From positions 48,260,001 through 48,324,000 of the forward strand of contig NC_073358.2 in assembly GCF_027580225.2 (NCBI RefSeq): DNA of 64,000 bases. The letters run 5' to 3'. The stretch is from Misgurnus anguillicaudatus. Taxonomy: Eukaryota > Chordata > Actinopteri > Cypriniformes > Cobitidae. Each line of letters opens with the position of its first letter. Position 1 is the stretch's first letter. The notes beneath the pieces are model-generated. The model ran no database searches. It was not told the DNA's origin and saw only the letters and a program-made list of their open reading frames with translations. Of this stretch, positions 31,704 to 45,994 are shown one piece after another. Both the position numbers and the translations under genes were made by a program.

Positions 31704-33310
31704 TTCATGTATGCAATACTGTACAAACCACATTTTCATTTAATTTCCACTGAATTTCATTGAGTTTTAAAAAAGTCCAATATCAAAATCCTTATTGTCA
31801 TTACCATAATTAAAAAATGGCTCATACTGTGAAATAAGACTTTGTTCTGACCGCCCACCATTAAATGTCAGTTTAAAATACTTAGGGAATTCCAATTATA
31901 TCCGCTCTGAAGTCGAGTGATAATGAATGTGTAAACTCCAGAAAAAGGACAAATTCAGCCATTGCCTTTCAGACATTGATTTCACACATGCTTTTGTCAT
32001 GTTAAATGAGACGTAGTGGATTTGCATTCAAGATTTCATCTAGGTGTCACTCGCTGATATTTGGTGTCGAGCTGTTTATCAGCAGAAAGTGACACAGAGC
32101 CACAACAATCACGACAGGAATTCACAAGTAGATCTGATAAAACAAGATTAGTAAATCTAGACAGCACCTGAGTCCAAATAAGTACACACATAAATAGGAA
32201 TGTATTCTTACTACACATGCATACATAAAGTTGATACTTTTTTTTTAGTATTACAAAAGCAAGCAAATGTGTGCGAGGTGGAGAAATGAGGGAGGAAAAG
32301 AAGTGCATGTTGGGGAGTCGATCAAAGCTTTAACAATCTGAATATTAATGCTGCAAAAGCCCCGTGTCTTGTCAAAGAATGATGTGTGTTAGCATTGCCG
32401 CCCCATTTGCTGGGAAACCTCAGAGACCTGCAGGGTTTATTTCCCATCGCCCTTTTACCTTGAGTCCGCCTCAGTTATCTCATGACCGTTAAGAAGCAAT
32501 GGGGCTTAAGACGGTAAACCATCAAATCGCACACCGACCCGGAAGGGCGGGCAAAATCCGAATCAAAGCGGTCAGGTGGAAAAAACGAGAAGAGGTAACT
32601 CAGCACGAAGGTAAATAAATAATACCCATATGATTGATAGGGAGAAAAGAGAGAAAGCGTTCACGTGTACAGCTGAAGCTGACGGGGCAAGATCGTATTA
32701 TCCGCTGTTCCGCTCGGAGGGAGAAAGCCAGCGATTCAACGGCCAATTCAAGTCATCTTCAAAGAGATATTAACATAACGCTGGATCCCTTTTATCTCAT
32801 GTCTGATTTCAGGGATGCCAGCTGAAATTAAAACACAGCAAGATTGAAACAAGACTAAAAATAAATGCGGAGAAAACAGGTCGAGGACAGGCAGAAAGCG
32901 AGCTGGGTCTTTAATGATGCCTGACAATAATGCGACCCTGCCGCAGCTGCAGGTGGCAGCAAGCTGGACTCGGACAAAGAAGCCAGATTAAAATCATTAA
33001 GAGTTCAGAGAGCAGTGACTGATGTAGTGTGGAGTACTGTATGTCTAACTCAAGAAAAATGTGTATGCGCCGTGAGCGAGTGACAAATAATCAGACCGGT
33101 GAGTTATTGAACATTAATGCACACCCAAGGTGATAATGCTGTTAAACTGCAGGTGTGTACTCATTTTCAATATTTCATTGGTCCAGAGTCAATCAATCTA
33201 CTTACACAACAGATGACACATATCTAGACTTTTTTTATAAGTTATTCTCAGTCAAGACATCTTACAGGTTTTTCAACCCTTAAACCCTTATGTGTCAGTC
33301 CCTAAAAACA
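31704..33310. other. Single-copy stretch, candidate conserved element 32330-33010
   Basis: 32330-33010 has balanced composition, no repeat partner, and motifs such as CAGCTGCAGGTGGCAGC (paired E-boxes, about 32945). 33085-33205 is a diverged relative of the 9705-9829 palindrome. No exon was supported. Confidence 0.35.
33085..33205. repeat. Diverged copy of the 9705-9829 hairpin element
   Basis: It shares order and spacing of AATGCACACC, AATGCTGTTA, GGTGTG and TTCATTGGTCCAGAGTCAAT with the 9.7-kb palindrome, with many substitutions. Confidence 0.55.
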
Positions 33311-33314
33311 ATCT

Positions 33315-35465
<2,151 letters not shown>

Positions 35466-36189
35466 TTTTGAGAAACTTATCCATGAATGTGTCAAAGTTT
35501 GATAAGTGTTGCTTTGCTGATTATAAGAGAAACATTTTAACGGTGTGGGTTTCTTGTGTACTGTGTGGTTGAGTGCTGGAGAGAAGCATTTTCTATTTTA
35601 GTAAAGTGTATGCCACACCCTGTTATCTAACAACCGAAACATAACCCAAATACCAACTCTGCTCTCAGACAGCCTGCATATATAAACACACATTTATATT
35701 TTATAACAGCTTTACTTTAAAAGTTACTTAGATTAAATAATTTCTGACCCTTGACTTTTTCGTCACATCTACGAGCACTACGGAGAAGAGAGTACACACT
35801 AAAACAATAAGGCAAGCACTTAAACTGTATAAGTTAGGTCTTTTATACAACTACAGTATACACCTTTTACATTTTCTATTTTAATCCACTTGTTTAGTAC
35901 GTATGGAGACTCAAAAAACCCATCTCAATATTTTATGATCTATTGTTTTCTAAATAAATTGTCCAATATACTGTAAAGAACATTCTGTGAAAATTTAATC
36001 TTGATATCTTTAATATTGACTAAGATCATGTCAAAGATTGAAATCAATGTAAAATGCTCCAAATCTTCTCATTAGATCATAAAACTTTAGCCTGGATTTC
36101 AGAGACAGGGTCACAAAAAATACCAAAGCATGGTAAATAAAGGTACTTAAATACAATATTTCCACAGTACAGTAGATGTCTAAATACTC
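35466..36189. other. No gene recognised
   Basis: AT-rich, no repeat partner, no exon signals. Confidence 0.45.
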
Positions 36190-36330
36190 TAATTTACATG
36201 CATTTGGCACATGCTTTTATCAAAAGAAACCTGCACAAACATTATTTTATCAGCTTGTGTGTTCATTGGATCGAAACCATGAACTTTTGCAATGCAATGC
36301 TCTACCAAAGAGCTACAAAAGGTACTCGTA
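36190..36330 (-). repeat. tRNA-derived SINE, reverse strand
   Basis: On the minus strand, GTAGCTCTTTGGTAGAGCAT (A box) and TCATGGTTTCGATCC (B box) are followed about 50 bp on by the tail TTTTGATAAAAGCATGTGCC and AAATGCATG. Full order of head and tail is preserved. Confidence 0.8.
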
Positions 36331-36371
36331 ATATTACAATGTTGAAGTAAAAACATGGTATATTCTATATG

Positions 36372-36419
36372 TGAAAAGAGAGAGGGAGATAGAGAGAGAG
36401 AAAGAAAGAGAAAGAGAGC
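36372..36419. repeat. GA-rich microsatellite
   Basis: Imperfect GAGA/AAAG units. Confidence 0.9.
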
Positions 36420-36529
36420 AGGTGTGTGTGCGCGTGCAGGTCCAGATGAGAAACTCTCAGAAGAAGATTCTCTGGAGTGAAGAGCACATTGAATATTGAT
36501 GTCCCACTCCTTCATGCAACACTCGCCTT

Positions 36530-36532
<3 letters not shown>

Positions 36533-36592
<60 letters not shown>
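36533..36592. repeat. (TC)30 microsatellite
   Basis: Sixty uninterrupted bases of TC. Confidence 0.98.
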
Positions 36593-36594
<2 letters not shown>

Positions 36595-38399
36595 GCACCT
36601 TTAAAATTCTTATCTTTTCATTTTTGCAGTATAAAGTACCATTACAGCTTTGCTTTACTGTGCCGTGGTGTACAGAAAGGAAAGGCCACCCTTAATCTAA
36701 TTACTGATGCATTTAGTCTGCAACACAACCATACCGAGGACACAAACACACATGCGTTCATTTATCACCGACGCACAGCGCATTCGCATGTAGTCAAGTC
36801 TTTAATCACCACTCTGACTGTTTGCTCGCCATTTCTGGGTGCAATAATATCGGCTGAAACTGTAATACAGCTCAGGTTTAATTCCTTGAGAGCTTTTCCG
36901 TATAATGAATGTTCACAGGCGCAAATCCATTGTTTATCCATCAGGCTTGCAGAATTATTAAAGAGGAAAACACGGCCGCGGTAAATGGGGAAACATTTCA
37001 GCGGCTGCGTTTTTGCTTACTACACAGAGTTGAATTTTTAGCTTAGGACAATGAAAGTATATTTTCGAGAAAGTATGGTAGAGTACATTATATTCAATGA
37101 GACTGTACAGTACATTGTCTTCTTGTTTTTGGACCACTGACCGCTACTAAAATGTTTAAAATGTGCAAAAAAACATAAAACTCACTGTACTGAATACTAC
37201 TGCCTCGTTCAGACCACCAGCGATATTTTCGCTTCACATTTCGCCCATCTCTTTAAATGAGGTCATCAGGAGGCATTTCTAAATCTGGTTGTCATAAACA
37301 AATTAGTTGCGTACAATCCAGTTACTGATAAGAGATGGATGACGTGAACTCCACTGCATTGCTCCCGAAAATTGCTCATCATTTGCATAAGGTTAAACTT
37401 TCTTGCATCGCTGAACACACATCCGGCCAATGGTCACTTTCGCTCGTGTCGCCAGAAGTCACCAAGCTTTTATTAAAATGTATAAGATCATGTTGCACTG
37501 CTACTGCTAGTCGTAAGTGATGACGATTAGGTTAAGAGGACTTGATGTTGTGGTCCGGCCTTTTTGGGTGCAGTGACGTGGTGATAAATGGATGAAGAAC
37601 AGATTGTGTGGCTGGAGGTCACCGTGTCTTCTGCTGCTGCATTCTGTTATTTTTTATTATTCATTCGACAGCTCTTGACTGTGAACTCGAGTTCCCAGCA
37701 GCGCCCGGCTCAAATAAAATTTGCCTGCTTTCCGGGATAACATTTTATTCACCTCCGCAACCGACCGCACACATTTACAATCGTCTAGATGGATAAAATC
37801 TATTCTTATTTTTTTCTGCAAATCCTATTTTAGCTGAAATGCCACATATTGAATCTAAAAGTCTGTGGATGTAAATTTCGAGCGAAATTGTGCCAACTTC
37901 TCATGTAAAATGCATAGGTCCATCTGCCACACAAGGGGAGAAAAGACAGGTGCAATATTACTCTTGGCCGGCCTGACGGCTGAAAGTAACACAAGGGAAA
38001 GGCACAACTGGGAGATAAGTTAATGTTGTGCTATCTGATGAAAACAGGCAGAAAATATCCCCAGTTGTGACTTATTTTATAACTCTGTTGTCGAATAAGT
38101 CAGATCCTAAAGGTCCTTCAGGACAGAGGATTGCGGGCTGGATGTCAAGAAACTTTGCAGGATGAACTACAATCTTTGCAGCATTATCTTCTGTGCTTTT
38201 AAAGAGTCAAGGTGGATTCTGATAACAGCACTGAACTTGTTTTGGGATCGAATGAATTAGTGTGGCTCCCTTGACACAACACATACAATCAGCTCCATAA
38301 ATATCGAAATAGAGGCACATTTTGTTATTTTAGCTGTTTACCAACATGCAGTGACAATCATATAATGAATATCGGCTTAAAGTGCACACTCTTAGCGTT
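36593..38399. other. Single-copy stretch, candidate conserved element 36680-37010
   Basis: 36680-37010 has mixed composition with CTAATTACTGATGC and CAATAATATCGGC motifs, no repeat partner and no reading-frame support. 37196-37250 (TCGTTCAGACCACCAGCG) looks like the end of a diverged DNA transposon, with its partner end not found. Confidence 0.3.
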
Positions 38400-38709
38400 A
38401 TTTAGAGCAGTGGTTCTCAAACTGGGGGCCGGGGCCTCCAGGGGGGGCGCAAGATGGTGCCAGGGGGGCCCCAGTTTTATGACATTTGCTAAAATACATT
38501 AATTTATCATGAATTCTGTGTAATTAAACCTAAAAAATAAGACTACTTACCAAGAGAGTGCGTATAATTTAATATGTTTTGTTAAATTAAGATTTGAAGT
38601 TTTAGAACTATTTTTTGTCATACATTTTCTTTGGGGGGCCTGCAAAGGAATTTGCCGTACACATGGGGGGGCCGCACGCTGAAAAAGTTTGAGAACCACT
38701 GATTTAGAG
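38400..38709. repeat. Perfect target duplication ATTTAGAG around hAT element H
   Basis: ATTTAGAG at 38400-38407 and again at 38702-38709. Confidence 0.95.
38408..38701. mobile_element. hAT element H, copy 1 (294 bp)
   Basis: CAGTGGTTCTCAAACTGGGG and the right end AAAAAGTTTGAGAACCACTG are inverted, with a perfect 8-bp target duplication. G-rich runs lie next to both ends. It is the same family as 43808-44096, and the two copies are closely similar. Confidence 0.95.
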
Positions 38710-39237
38710 GGCATTCAAATCCAAATTTATGGAAGGGTTTTAGGAATTACAGCCGTTTATATCATGTGGTTCAGGGAGATCTTCATGCAATTGATATGAC
38801 CATACTTAGGTTTCAAAAACACAACAAATCCGTCAGACAGGAGGAATATAAGTAGATGCCAGATCAAACAATTTGGTACATTCTCAAAAAAGAGCACTTG
38901 TGAGCTTAGCAAGAAAAAAAATCTTGGAGGTCCATATAAGAAAACAATGGTGGATGATCTCCATGATAAAGAAAAACCCCACAGTTCACTAAAAAAATAA
39001 ATCTGTCTGTATGTAAATGTTATGTAATTTAATCTGTATATTAACAATAAAATGTTAATTTTGTGCCTTGTCCAATTCCCTTAATTGAGACAAGTAAATA
39101 CAACACGACCCACTTAAATTGTTAAAATTACGTTAACTTAATCATTTTGTGTTGGGACTACATGAATGATTTTTATTGATATTACTAAATGGGCAGTGGA
39201 TCTGTATTTGCAACTGCATCTGGAGAGTATTTTTTAA
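38710..39237. other. No gene recognised
   Basis: AT-rich, nothing with defined boundaries. Confidence 0.45.
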
Positions 39238-39733
39238 AGGGGCCACGGCACAATACTTTTTTAAGATGTCAAATAAACCTTTGGTGTCCCCAGAGCACAT
39301 ATGTAAAGTTTTAGCTCAAAATACCCCACAGATAATTTATTATAACATGTTAAAATTGCCACTTTGTAGGTGTGTGCAAAAATGTGCCGTTTTGGGTGTG
39401 TCCTTTAAAATGCAAATGAGCGGTTTGTTACATTTGAAAGTCAATTGTGCTGTGAATTATTTTCTCTCTCTCTTTTTCTCTGCACTAAATGGCAGTGCTG
39501 TGATTGGATAGTGCAGATTAAGGGGTGGTATTATTATAATAAGAGCTCCTTATGACATCACAAGGAGAGCCAAATTTCAACGACCTATTTTCGCATGTGC
39601 TTGCAGAGAATGGTTTACCAAAACTAAATTACTGGGTTGATCTTTTTCACATTTTCTAGGTTGATAAAAGCACTGGGGACCCAATCATAGCACTTAAACA
39701 TGGAAATAGTCAGATTTTCATGCCATGGCCCCT
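39238..39733. mobile_element. TTAA-target MITE (496 bp)
   Basis: TTAA at 39234-39237 and 39734-39737. The ends AGGGGCCACGGCACAA and ATGCCATGGCCCCT are inverted. It contains CTTTGGTGTCCCCAGAGCAC and GCACTGGGGACCCAATCAT, themselves partly complementary. Non-coding. Confidence 0.88.
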
Positions 39734-39737
39734 TTAA

Positions 39738-41535
39738 ATTACGTGTTATTTTCTGCACTTTAATTTAGAACTAGTCTAATCCCCGTCCGGGAAACTGCCC
39801 CATTGTGGCTTTAATGACCCCAGATTAGCCATACCATGATTTTGACAAATTCCTGTTACTCAAATCCTTAAACACTGTTCACCAAAAAGACGTACTTTCT
39901 GATTTATGCACATATCAGTGCATCTATAGAGCAAACAAATGATACTTTGTGAGCGTTTACTTTGTAGGGTGTTTATATTGACAGAGATTTAAGTGCTAGA
40001 AGGCATAGAGTAGCAGCACTGCTGGTTGTTAGCAGATGATCATAATTGACTGCTGTATCCCATTTGTAGTCGCTGCCTCGTTTTTGCATAAAATTGAACG
40101 TTGTTCATCTTTGTCATATTGTCGAGGGTTGAACTTAAAAAATGAATAATTTATAGGTTGCTTTTTAGCAGTTATGGAAAGAACAGGATTAGGCACTCAC
40201 ATCTCCCTCCATGTATTCTTCAAAGGCCAGATTTATGCACTTAAGGTGGAGAAGATTGAGAGGATTTAGCATTTGATAGCATCTCGAGCATTTCAAAAGG
40301 GTTTGTCCTTGCCCACAGCTCTGATGCTACCCAACAGATACCCGATAATCTCACAAAACCAGGACGTCGGTTTAGCTTGTTTACGCCTCAGAAAGAGGAA
40401 GAAAAGCAGTGATAGAAATGATCAAAGCCTGTCAGTTGGGCGATAAAGCGAAGCATATTTTTGTATTTTGCTGAAATGAACTTTAAATCTCCTTTAATGA
40501 TTTTCTACTTGCAAATGGATCGCAACTAATGCAATAACACCCATTTCTTTATGAGAAAGTACTTTTATGAAAGAGATGTTTATGGCCCAATAAAAAGCCA
40601 TTTAAAATCTTTGTGATATTTATAGTGTTGCGCTCTCGCTCTCTCTCACGTAAGTTGATCTTTACACATGTTGGGGGATTTTGGCATCTGTAGGTGTTAC
40701 CCACTAAGCCACTGTGATGCCCCTTTATGTCTTTATTTATGTAAACCCCCCGTCGTACACTAGTGTTCATCTAAAGCAATGCAAAACAAAAAATGATCAC
40801 CTCACTCACTTTTACTCTATGTATAACTGCAAAGCAACATGTGTGGATGTGAATTGTAGCCTCACCTACACTAATAACCTAATTTGCCATTGAAACCTAA
40901 GGAAAGGCCAGGTTATCTTGTTATTTTCACCCGCTGTATTAAGTTCATTCAAACAGATGACAAGCCTGGTGTGAAAGACGCTTCAGGCTTTATATAAGGG
41001 ACTAATTAAAGTTGTTCTCTCAGTACGGACTTTGTTAAGACTTTTTCGAATCAATGCCGGCGCGGCGTCCATTTAACATTAAAGAAAAAGACTATATTGT
41101 GCTTTAAAGAATAGTCTCTGATTTTCCCATTCACGTTTATCAGACTGGCAGTGATTTGCATGGATTACTTTTGAAAACAGCCATCATCGTAAAGCCGCCG
41201 CTGTTGGACAGATGCCGCATTATTTGTTGCTCATTGATACGCTACAGCCTTTCTGGAACATTTGACCTTCCTTCTTTAGCCGAACCAATTTGTCACGGCA
41301 GAGATGCTGAGATAATAGGTTTAGGTATCACGGAGGGAATCTCAGCCTTTTGTTTGCTATGCTTTATCGAATCATAATGAGAAGAAGAACGAGAGTTAGA
41401 GAGGAGAAAGGCGGCTGAGCTTCCATTAATTATCCCTGATCAAAAATCAGTCACGTTGCGATGGAGGAGAATTGAAAACAGCCAATTTTGGCGAACGTTT
41501 CCCGTGACACCTCATTACAGAAGGTACCCTGCTCT
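39738..41535. other. Single-copy stretch, candidate conserved element 41030-41520
   Basis: 41030-41520 is the least repetitive and most evenly composed stretch in this part of the window, with TTCCATTAATTATCCCTGATC and ATTTGCATGG (octamer-like) motifs. No splice-site and frame combination supports an exon. Enhancer function is inference. Confidence 0.3.
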
Positions 41536-41830
41536 TTTTAAAATAAAGGTGCTTTATGATGCAATAGAATCCAGTGGTGCTCAAACGTTCGGTGTGCTAT
41601 AGGCTCGTTGACTAAGTACAATGTCTGAAAAATGGTCCCAATATGGCACCGGGGCCGTACCCTCTAAAAAGGTCCTAATATACATATACATTATAGGTAC
41701 ATTATGAAAATGTATACATAGGGTAGTATTTGAGGTACTATTATGAACTCTTTAGGTGCAATTGTGTACTTTTTAAAATGGTACCGTCCCATGGACATCT
41801 AGGGACCATTTTGGACAATTTTTCTGATAT
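41536..41830. repeat. Unexpanded relative of the 24.4-26.2 kb minisatellite host repeat
   Basis: 41690-41770 holds a few degenerate GGTAC-containing units (TATAGGTACATTATGAAA, TTGAGGTACTATTATGAAC). 41770-41830 (ACCGTCCCATGG, ATCTAGGGACCATTTTGGAC) matches 26225-26265. The left part CTTTTTAAAATAAAGGTGCTT resembles 21722-21742. Confidence 0.6.
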
Positions 41831-41884
41831 CTGTATCATGATCCAAAACCCAACTGGTGACATGCTGGTTACCAACTAAGAAAC

Positions 41885-42478
41885 TTCACAGGATGGTTTG
41901 TTAGGATAGGATAATATTTGGCTGAGATTTGAAAATCTGAAATCTATGGGGGGGGGGGGGGGGTAATAAGAAAACCACCTTTAAAGTTGTCAAATGAAGT
42001 CCTTAGCAACATATGTTACTAATGATAAATACATGCTTGATATGTTTATGGTAGGAAATATTCACAATATCTCCATGAAACATTTTTACTCAATATCATA
42101 ATGATTTTTGGCATAAAAAATATTATTTTCAATGTATTGCTGGCTATTACTACAAATATACCCATGTGGCTTATGACTGGTTTTGTGGTCCAGGGTCACA
42201 TAGAGTATATTATACGCCTTATTCAGTCTGCCATGTTGATTACAAAACGCTTGAAACCTATTGTTTTATATTGGGATGCTGGCCATCAAAACACAGAAAA
42301 ACATTGTTTTACACATTTCCAAAGAACCTTAAAAAACATGGATTGTTAAAATGAGAAGGGACATAATACCTAATTTTGAGATAAGAGCAGTGCAATGTGT
42401 ACACAATATCTGTTTTGTTATCAGCCTGTTAGCTTATCAATAATGTCTAATGTTGTAAGCATGTTTACTTTTCTAATA
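41885..42478 (+). repeat. Left arm of a large inverted repeat, including element N
   Basis: Reverse-complement partner of 43185-43640 plus 44105-44209. The inner part ends in GTGGTCCAGGGTCACA at 42200, the terminus of a common fish repeat (N) whose inverted end starts at 43528. Similarity continues another ~280 bp beyond that terminus on both sides (GTTGTAAGCATGTTTACTTT). Confidence 0.8.
41948..41963. repeat. Homopolymer G16
   Basis: Sixteen consecutive G within element N. The corresponding site of the inverted arm is not preserved. Length may vary or be affected by sequencing. Confidence 0.85.
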
Positions 42479-42486
42479 TAGTCCTA

Positions 42487-42657
42487 TAAAAGGCCGTTCA
42501 CATGTCGCGCCTAAAAGGCTAGGTGCGTAGGTTCTTGTCACATGACCTGCGGTGCGCTTGCTGCATTCTGAAAAGTTAAAATGTTTTTAACTCGATGCGG
42601 TGAGAACGCGCCTGGAAAAAAACGAGCACGTTGCACCGCGTGCACATAGCTTCCTAC
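42487..42657 (+). repeat. hAT-derived repeat E, copy 2
   Basis: Same orientation and order as 13142-13310: CCGTTCACATGTCGCGCC, TTTTTAACTCGATGCGG and AAACGAGCACG. It lies in the spacer between the inverted arms. Confidence 0.7.
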
Positions 42658-43180
42658 TAGGGATATTAACAATTAATCGATCTTTGATTAATTGTCGATA
42701 AGAATTAAATCGATTTTGAAATAAAACTCAACGATTGTTGAATAACAAGATCATGCACGTGTGTGCGGCGCCTGCACAAAGCACATACAGCCGGAGAAAA
42801 AAATGAAGCGAGCGCGTAGAAGTTAAGCTAGCCATGATCACAACGATGCTCGAAGCCAAAAACATGTCTGGGCTTTTTAACGTCATGCGAGACGAGGCTG
42901 GCTGCCAACGCAATAAAATGCCATTTAATAGGGTCCAATACAGAAAATGCAAATACGGTTAGAATACTGAAAGCAAAGACCCTCCTCAGGGAAGCCTGCT
43001 AGATTAGCATAGCAACGCTGCTAAACACTATACGCGATGTGAACAACTACAAAAATAACACTTGATGATGATGAAACTTTTATTTTGATGTCATGGACTA
43101 TCCAGTTCTATCCAAACTGGAGATCTTTACTTAGTTGTTGTCATAAAATATTGTATTACTGCACTATATTGGTGTTTTAA
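42658..43180. mobile_element. Probable hAT fragment
   Basis: It starts TAGGGATATTAACAATTAATC and continues TTTGATTAATTGTCGATAAG, an end type known in fish hAT elements with ATCGATTAAT-rich termini. The opposite end and target duplication were not found, so the right limit is that of the spacer. Confidence 0.45.
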
Positions 43181-43799
43181 AGAAAAGTAAACATGCTTAC
43201 AACATGAGAAATTATCGATTAGCCAACACGCTAATATCCAAAATGGATATTACAGTATGTACACAATGCGCTATTCTTATCTCTAATTAGGTCATGTTTC
43301 TTCTAATTTATACAAACCACGCTGGTGTTCTTATTGGAAATTTGTAAAATGATGTATTTTCTGTTTTTTTTTTTTGATGGCTTGAATGACCAGCATCCTG
43401 ATACAAAATAGGATAGGTTAACAGCGCACGCTCTGGACGTCCATCCCTCACCACAGGACAACCACAGCCGCGGTTTGGAATCAACATGGTAGTGGACAGA
43501 ATAAGGCATATAATATACTACAGTATATGTGACCCTGGACCACAAAACCAGTCATAAGTCGCATGGGTATACAGTATATGTAGTAATAGCCAACAATATA
43601 TTGAAACAAAAAAATATGCGAGTTCATGATTTTTGAAAAACACTTTGGAAAAGGGAATCGGGCTGACTACCAAAACACACTTGTAGCCAATCAGCAGTAA
43701 GGGGCGTGTCAATTAACCAACATCGTTGCCTGGGTTGCGTATGTGTGGGGCGGGTCTATTAAATGAAGGTCCACATTATATTGAGGTAGGGGCATGTTT

Positions 43800-44104
43800 G
43801 TTTAGGTCAGTGGTTCTCAAACTGGGGTCCGGGGCACCCAGGGGGGGCACGAGATGGTGCCAGGGGGGCCCCAGTTTTAAGACATTTTTATAAAATACAT
43901 TAATCTATCATGAATTCTGTTAAATTAAACCTAAAAAAATAAGGCAGCACTACTTTGTATAATTTAATGTTTTGTTTAATTAAAATGTGAAGTTTTAGAA
44001 CTGTTTTTTGTCATACATTTTCTTTGGGGGGGGGGAGGCGAAGGAATGCACCGTACACAAAGGGGGCCGCACGCTGAAAAAGTTTGAGAACCACTGGTTT
44101 AGGT
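43800..44104. repeat. Perfect target duplication GTTTAGGT around hAT element H
   Basis: GTTTAGGT at 43800-43807 and 44097-44104. Confidence 0.95.
43808..44096. mobile_element. hAT element H, copy 2 (289 bp)
   Basis: CAGTGGTTCTCAAACTGGGG and AAAAAGTTTGAGAACCACTG ends with a perfect 8-bp duplication. Nearly collinear with 38408-38701 (GAAGTTTTAGAACT, TTTTTTGTCATACATTTTCT). Confidence 0.95.
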
Positions 44105-44209
44105 GATTTCAAAGATAGGTAAAGATCATGTTCCATGAAGATATTTAGAATTTTTTCTACCATAAATGTATTAAAAATGTATTTATCATTAGTAACATAA
44201 GGACTTTAA

Positions 44210-44545
44210 AGTTGCAGTGTGTAATTTTTAGAAAGACCTCTTGACAGAAATGCAAAATAATATACAAAACTATATTATCAGGGGTGTATAAAGACCTTTT
44301 TATAATGCACCATTATGTTTATATTACCTTAGAATGAGACGTTTTTATCTATAGACAGAGGGTCCCCTTACATGGAAGTCGCCATTTTGTGCCGCCATGT
44401 TTCTACAGAAGCCCTTAACGGACAAACTTTTTTACTAAGTTGTCTCCGTCAATTACACGTTTTTCCAGTGGTGGCTACAATAGCTTCTCTATGTGTTTTA
44501 AAAGCGAGGGGTGAGCGGTGAACTGAGCCGTTGGTTGCAATTCGC
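44210..44545 (-). mobile_element. TTAA-target element M, copy 2, one end lost
   Basis: TTAA at 44206-44209 precedes AGTTGCAGTGTGTAATTTTT. The rest is the reverse complement of 27344-27686 (AATGCAAAATAATATACAAA, TTGGTTGCAATTCGCAA). The far TTAA and the last ~40 bp are missing. Confidence 0.85.
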
Positions 44546-45242
44546 AACCTAAATTACTTTTGACATTCAAGAACTATGAGTTGTTCATACCTCAGATTAA
44601 GTTTCTTTCTGAATAGAGATCTTTCTTGGAGGTAAATCGGTTTCTTTTTAGTAAAAACAACAGTGAAACAGTTGAAGCAACAAATAGAAAAAAACAACAA
44701 CTCAGGCGTTCAAAGCACAATTACAGACAGAATTTTCTGGGGACATTTCATATTCATAGTGCAGATTGGGCTTTTCAAGACTGATTCACAAAGAAATGAT
44801 GAATTATTGACTGAGAACACTTGCTAGGTGATATCCACTCCAGTGAAGCGGAGAGGCTCTGTAGCACATTATTGAAAACAGGAGTTCATCCGCCAGTATC
44901 TCTTCAGAAATTTATAACGGTTTACCACCAAACTCATTTTTGTTGGATTTAATGTGTATCTTTTTATTCTTTTATTATATCAGGACACAAGCATCCACAA
45001 AGGAAATTAACAACTAGCCACTTCTATTAATTTTATTACACGAGAAGTCAGCCGTATAGTAAAATCGCCTTGTAAACCTCTGTTTTACATACAGTTCAGT
45101 AAGCTTATAAGTACAGTTTATATTCTGGTATAAAATCCAGCCTGATGAGTTAGCAAAGTGAATCATACACATATGCACGATTGTTGTAAAAAACAAAACA
45201 ATAAAGAAACCCCAACCCAAGCATCACAGGGCGAAAGCAAAT
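44546..45242. other. No gene recognised
   Basis: Single-copy AT-rich sequence. Confidence 0.45.
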
Positions 45243-45325
45243 CGTACAAAAACATACAAACAGTACGAATTAGCCACCTCGTAAAATACTTACGAATCGC
45301 CATGAGATTGCGTTGATAAAACTTC
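45243..45325. repeat. Interspersed repeat G fragment
   Basis: CGTACAAAAACATAC, GAATTAGCCACCTCGTAAAA and TACTTACGAATCGCCATGAG. Related fragments lie at 61795-61850 and 63140-63346. Confidence 0.6.
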
Positions 45326-45994
45326 ACTTTAGGTATAGAATTTTGTAATGGTTTGTAAATTAGCAAACTAGGAATCCATTTGCTTGCATATGACCATGTT
45401 TGTTTGAAAAGGTGATTGTATTTTTAACTGCGTATTGATTTTGTTAAGTATCAACTGACACCACCGTGTCAAGTCGAGAAAAGCCCATTTGCTGTCTACA
45501 AATCTGGGTAACATGTTTGTCTATTAGCCTGTGAGATTAAGGATGTCACAGGTCTTTAAGCACAGCTGACGTATGAGTCTTTATCCAGTGCACATACATC
45601 TTTCAAACTGACCGAAGCACTGACCCGCCGTCTCCCCGCTGGACGTGTGGCCCTGCTCCAATAAATAAACCGTAAAGAAGAGTGTTTATCATCTCTAGAT
45701 CAAAGCCTGTGGATGACTGTAATGATAAATGATAGAGGAAAGTCATCCCTGTTACAAGTGGATGGCCCTCCTTGGTAAATATGACACCAATCATCTGCTT
45801 TCTACCGGCCCTAAAACATCAGACAACAGGTGAACTCTAAAGCGCATTAAAAGATATGCTTTGTTTTGTTAACTGTAACTTGGCTGGGTTAATGGATGGA
45901 TACAGATTTATCATTATAATTACAATGATAGAACACTGTGGAAAGGATTGCTGTATTACTGCTTTAATAAGTAATTCAGAGTTTAGTTTCACAT
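45326..45994. other. No gene recognised
   Basis: Single-copy sequence; no supported exon. Confidence 0.45.

Larger units (their letters stand above)
43185..44209 (-). repeat. Right arm of the large inverted repeat, interrupted
   Basis: It pairs with 41885-42478 (AAAGTAAACATGCTTACAAC, GAATAAGGCATATAATATAC, TGTGACCCTGGACCAC). The arm is broken between about 43640 and 44105 by another repeat (CAAAACACACTTGTAGCCAA, GGGGCGTGTC) that itself contains hAT element H. It then resumes with AAGATCATGTTCCATGAAG. Confidence 0.8.

Noticed and set aside
36496..36984. 162-codon frame after the (TC)30 tract
   Set aside because: It begins with a Ser-Leu run from the microsatellite, and the remainder has no known domain or splice signals. 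Treated as chance.
41156..41377. 73-codon frame as an exon
   Set aside because: No family similarity or splice sites. The interest of the block is better explained as possible non-coding conservation.
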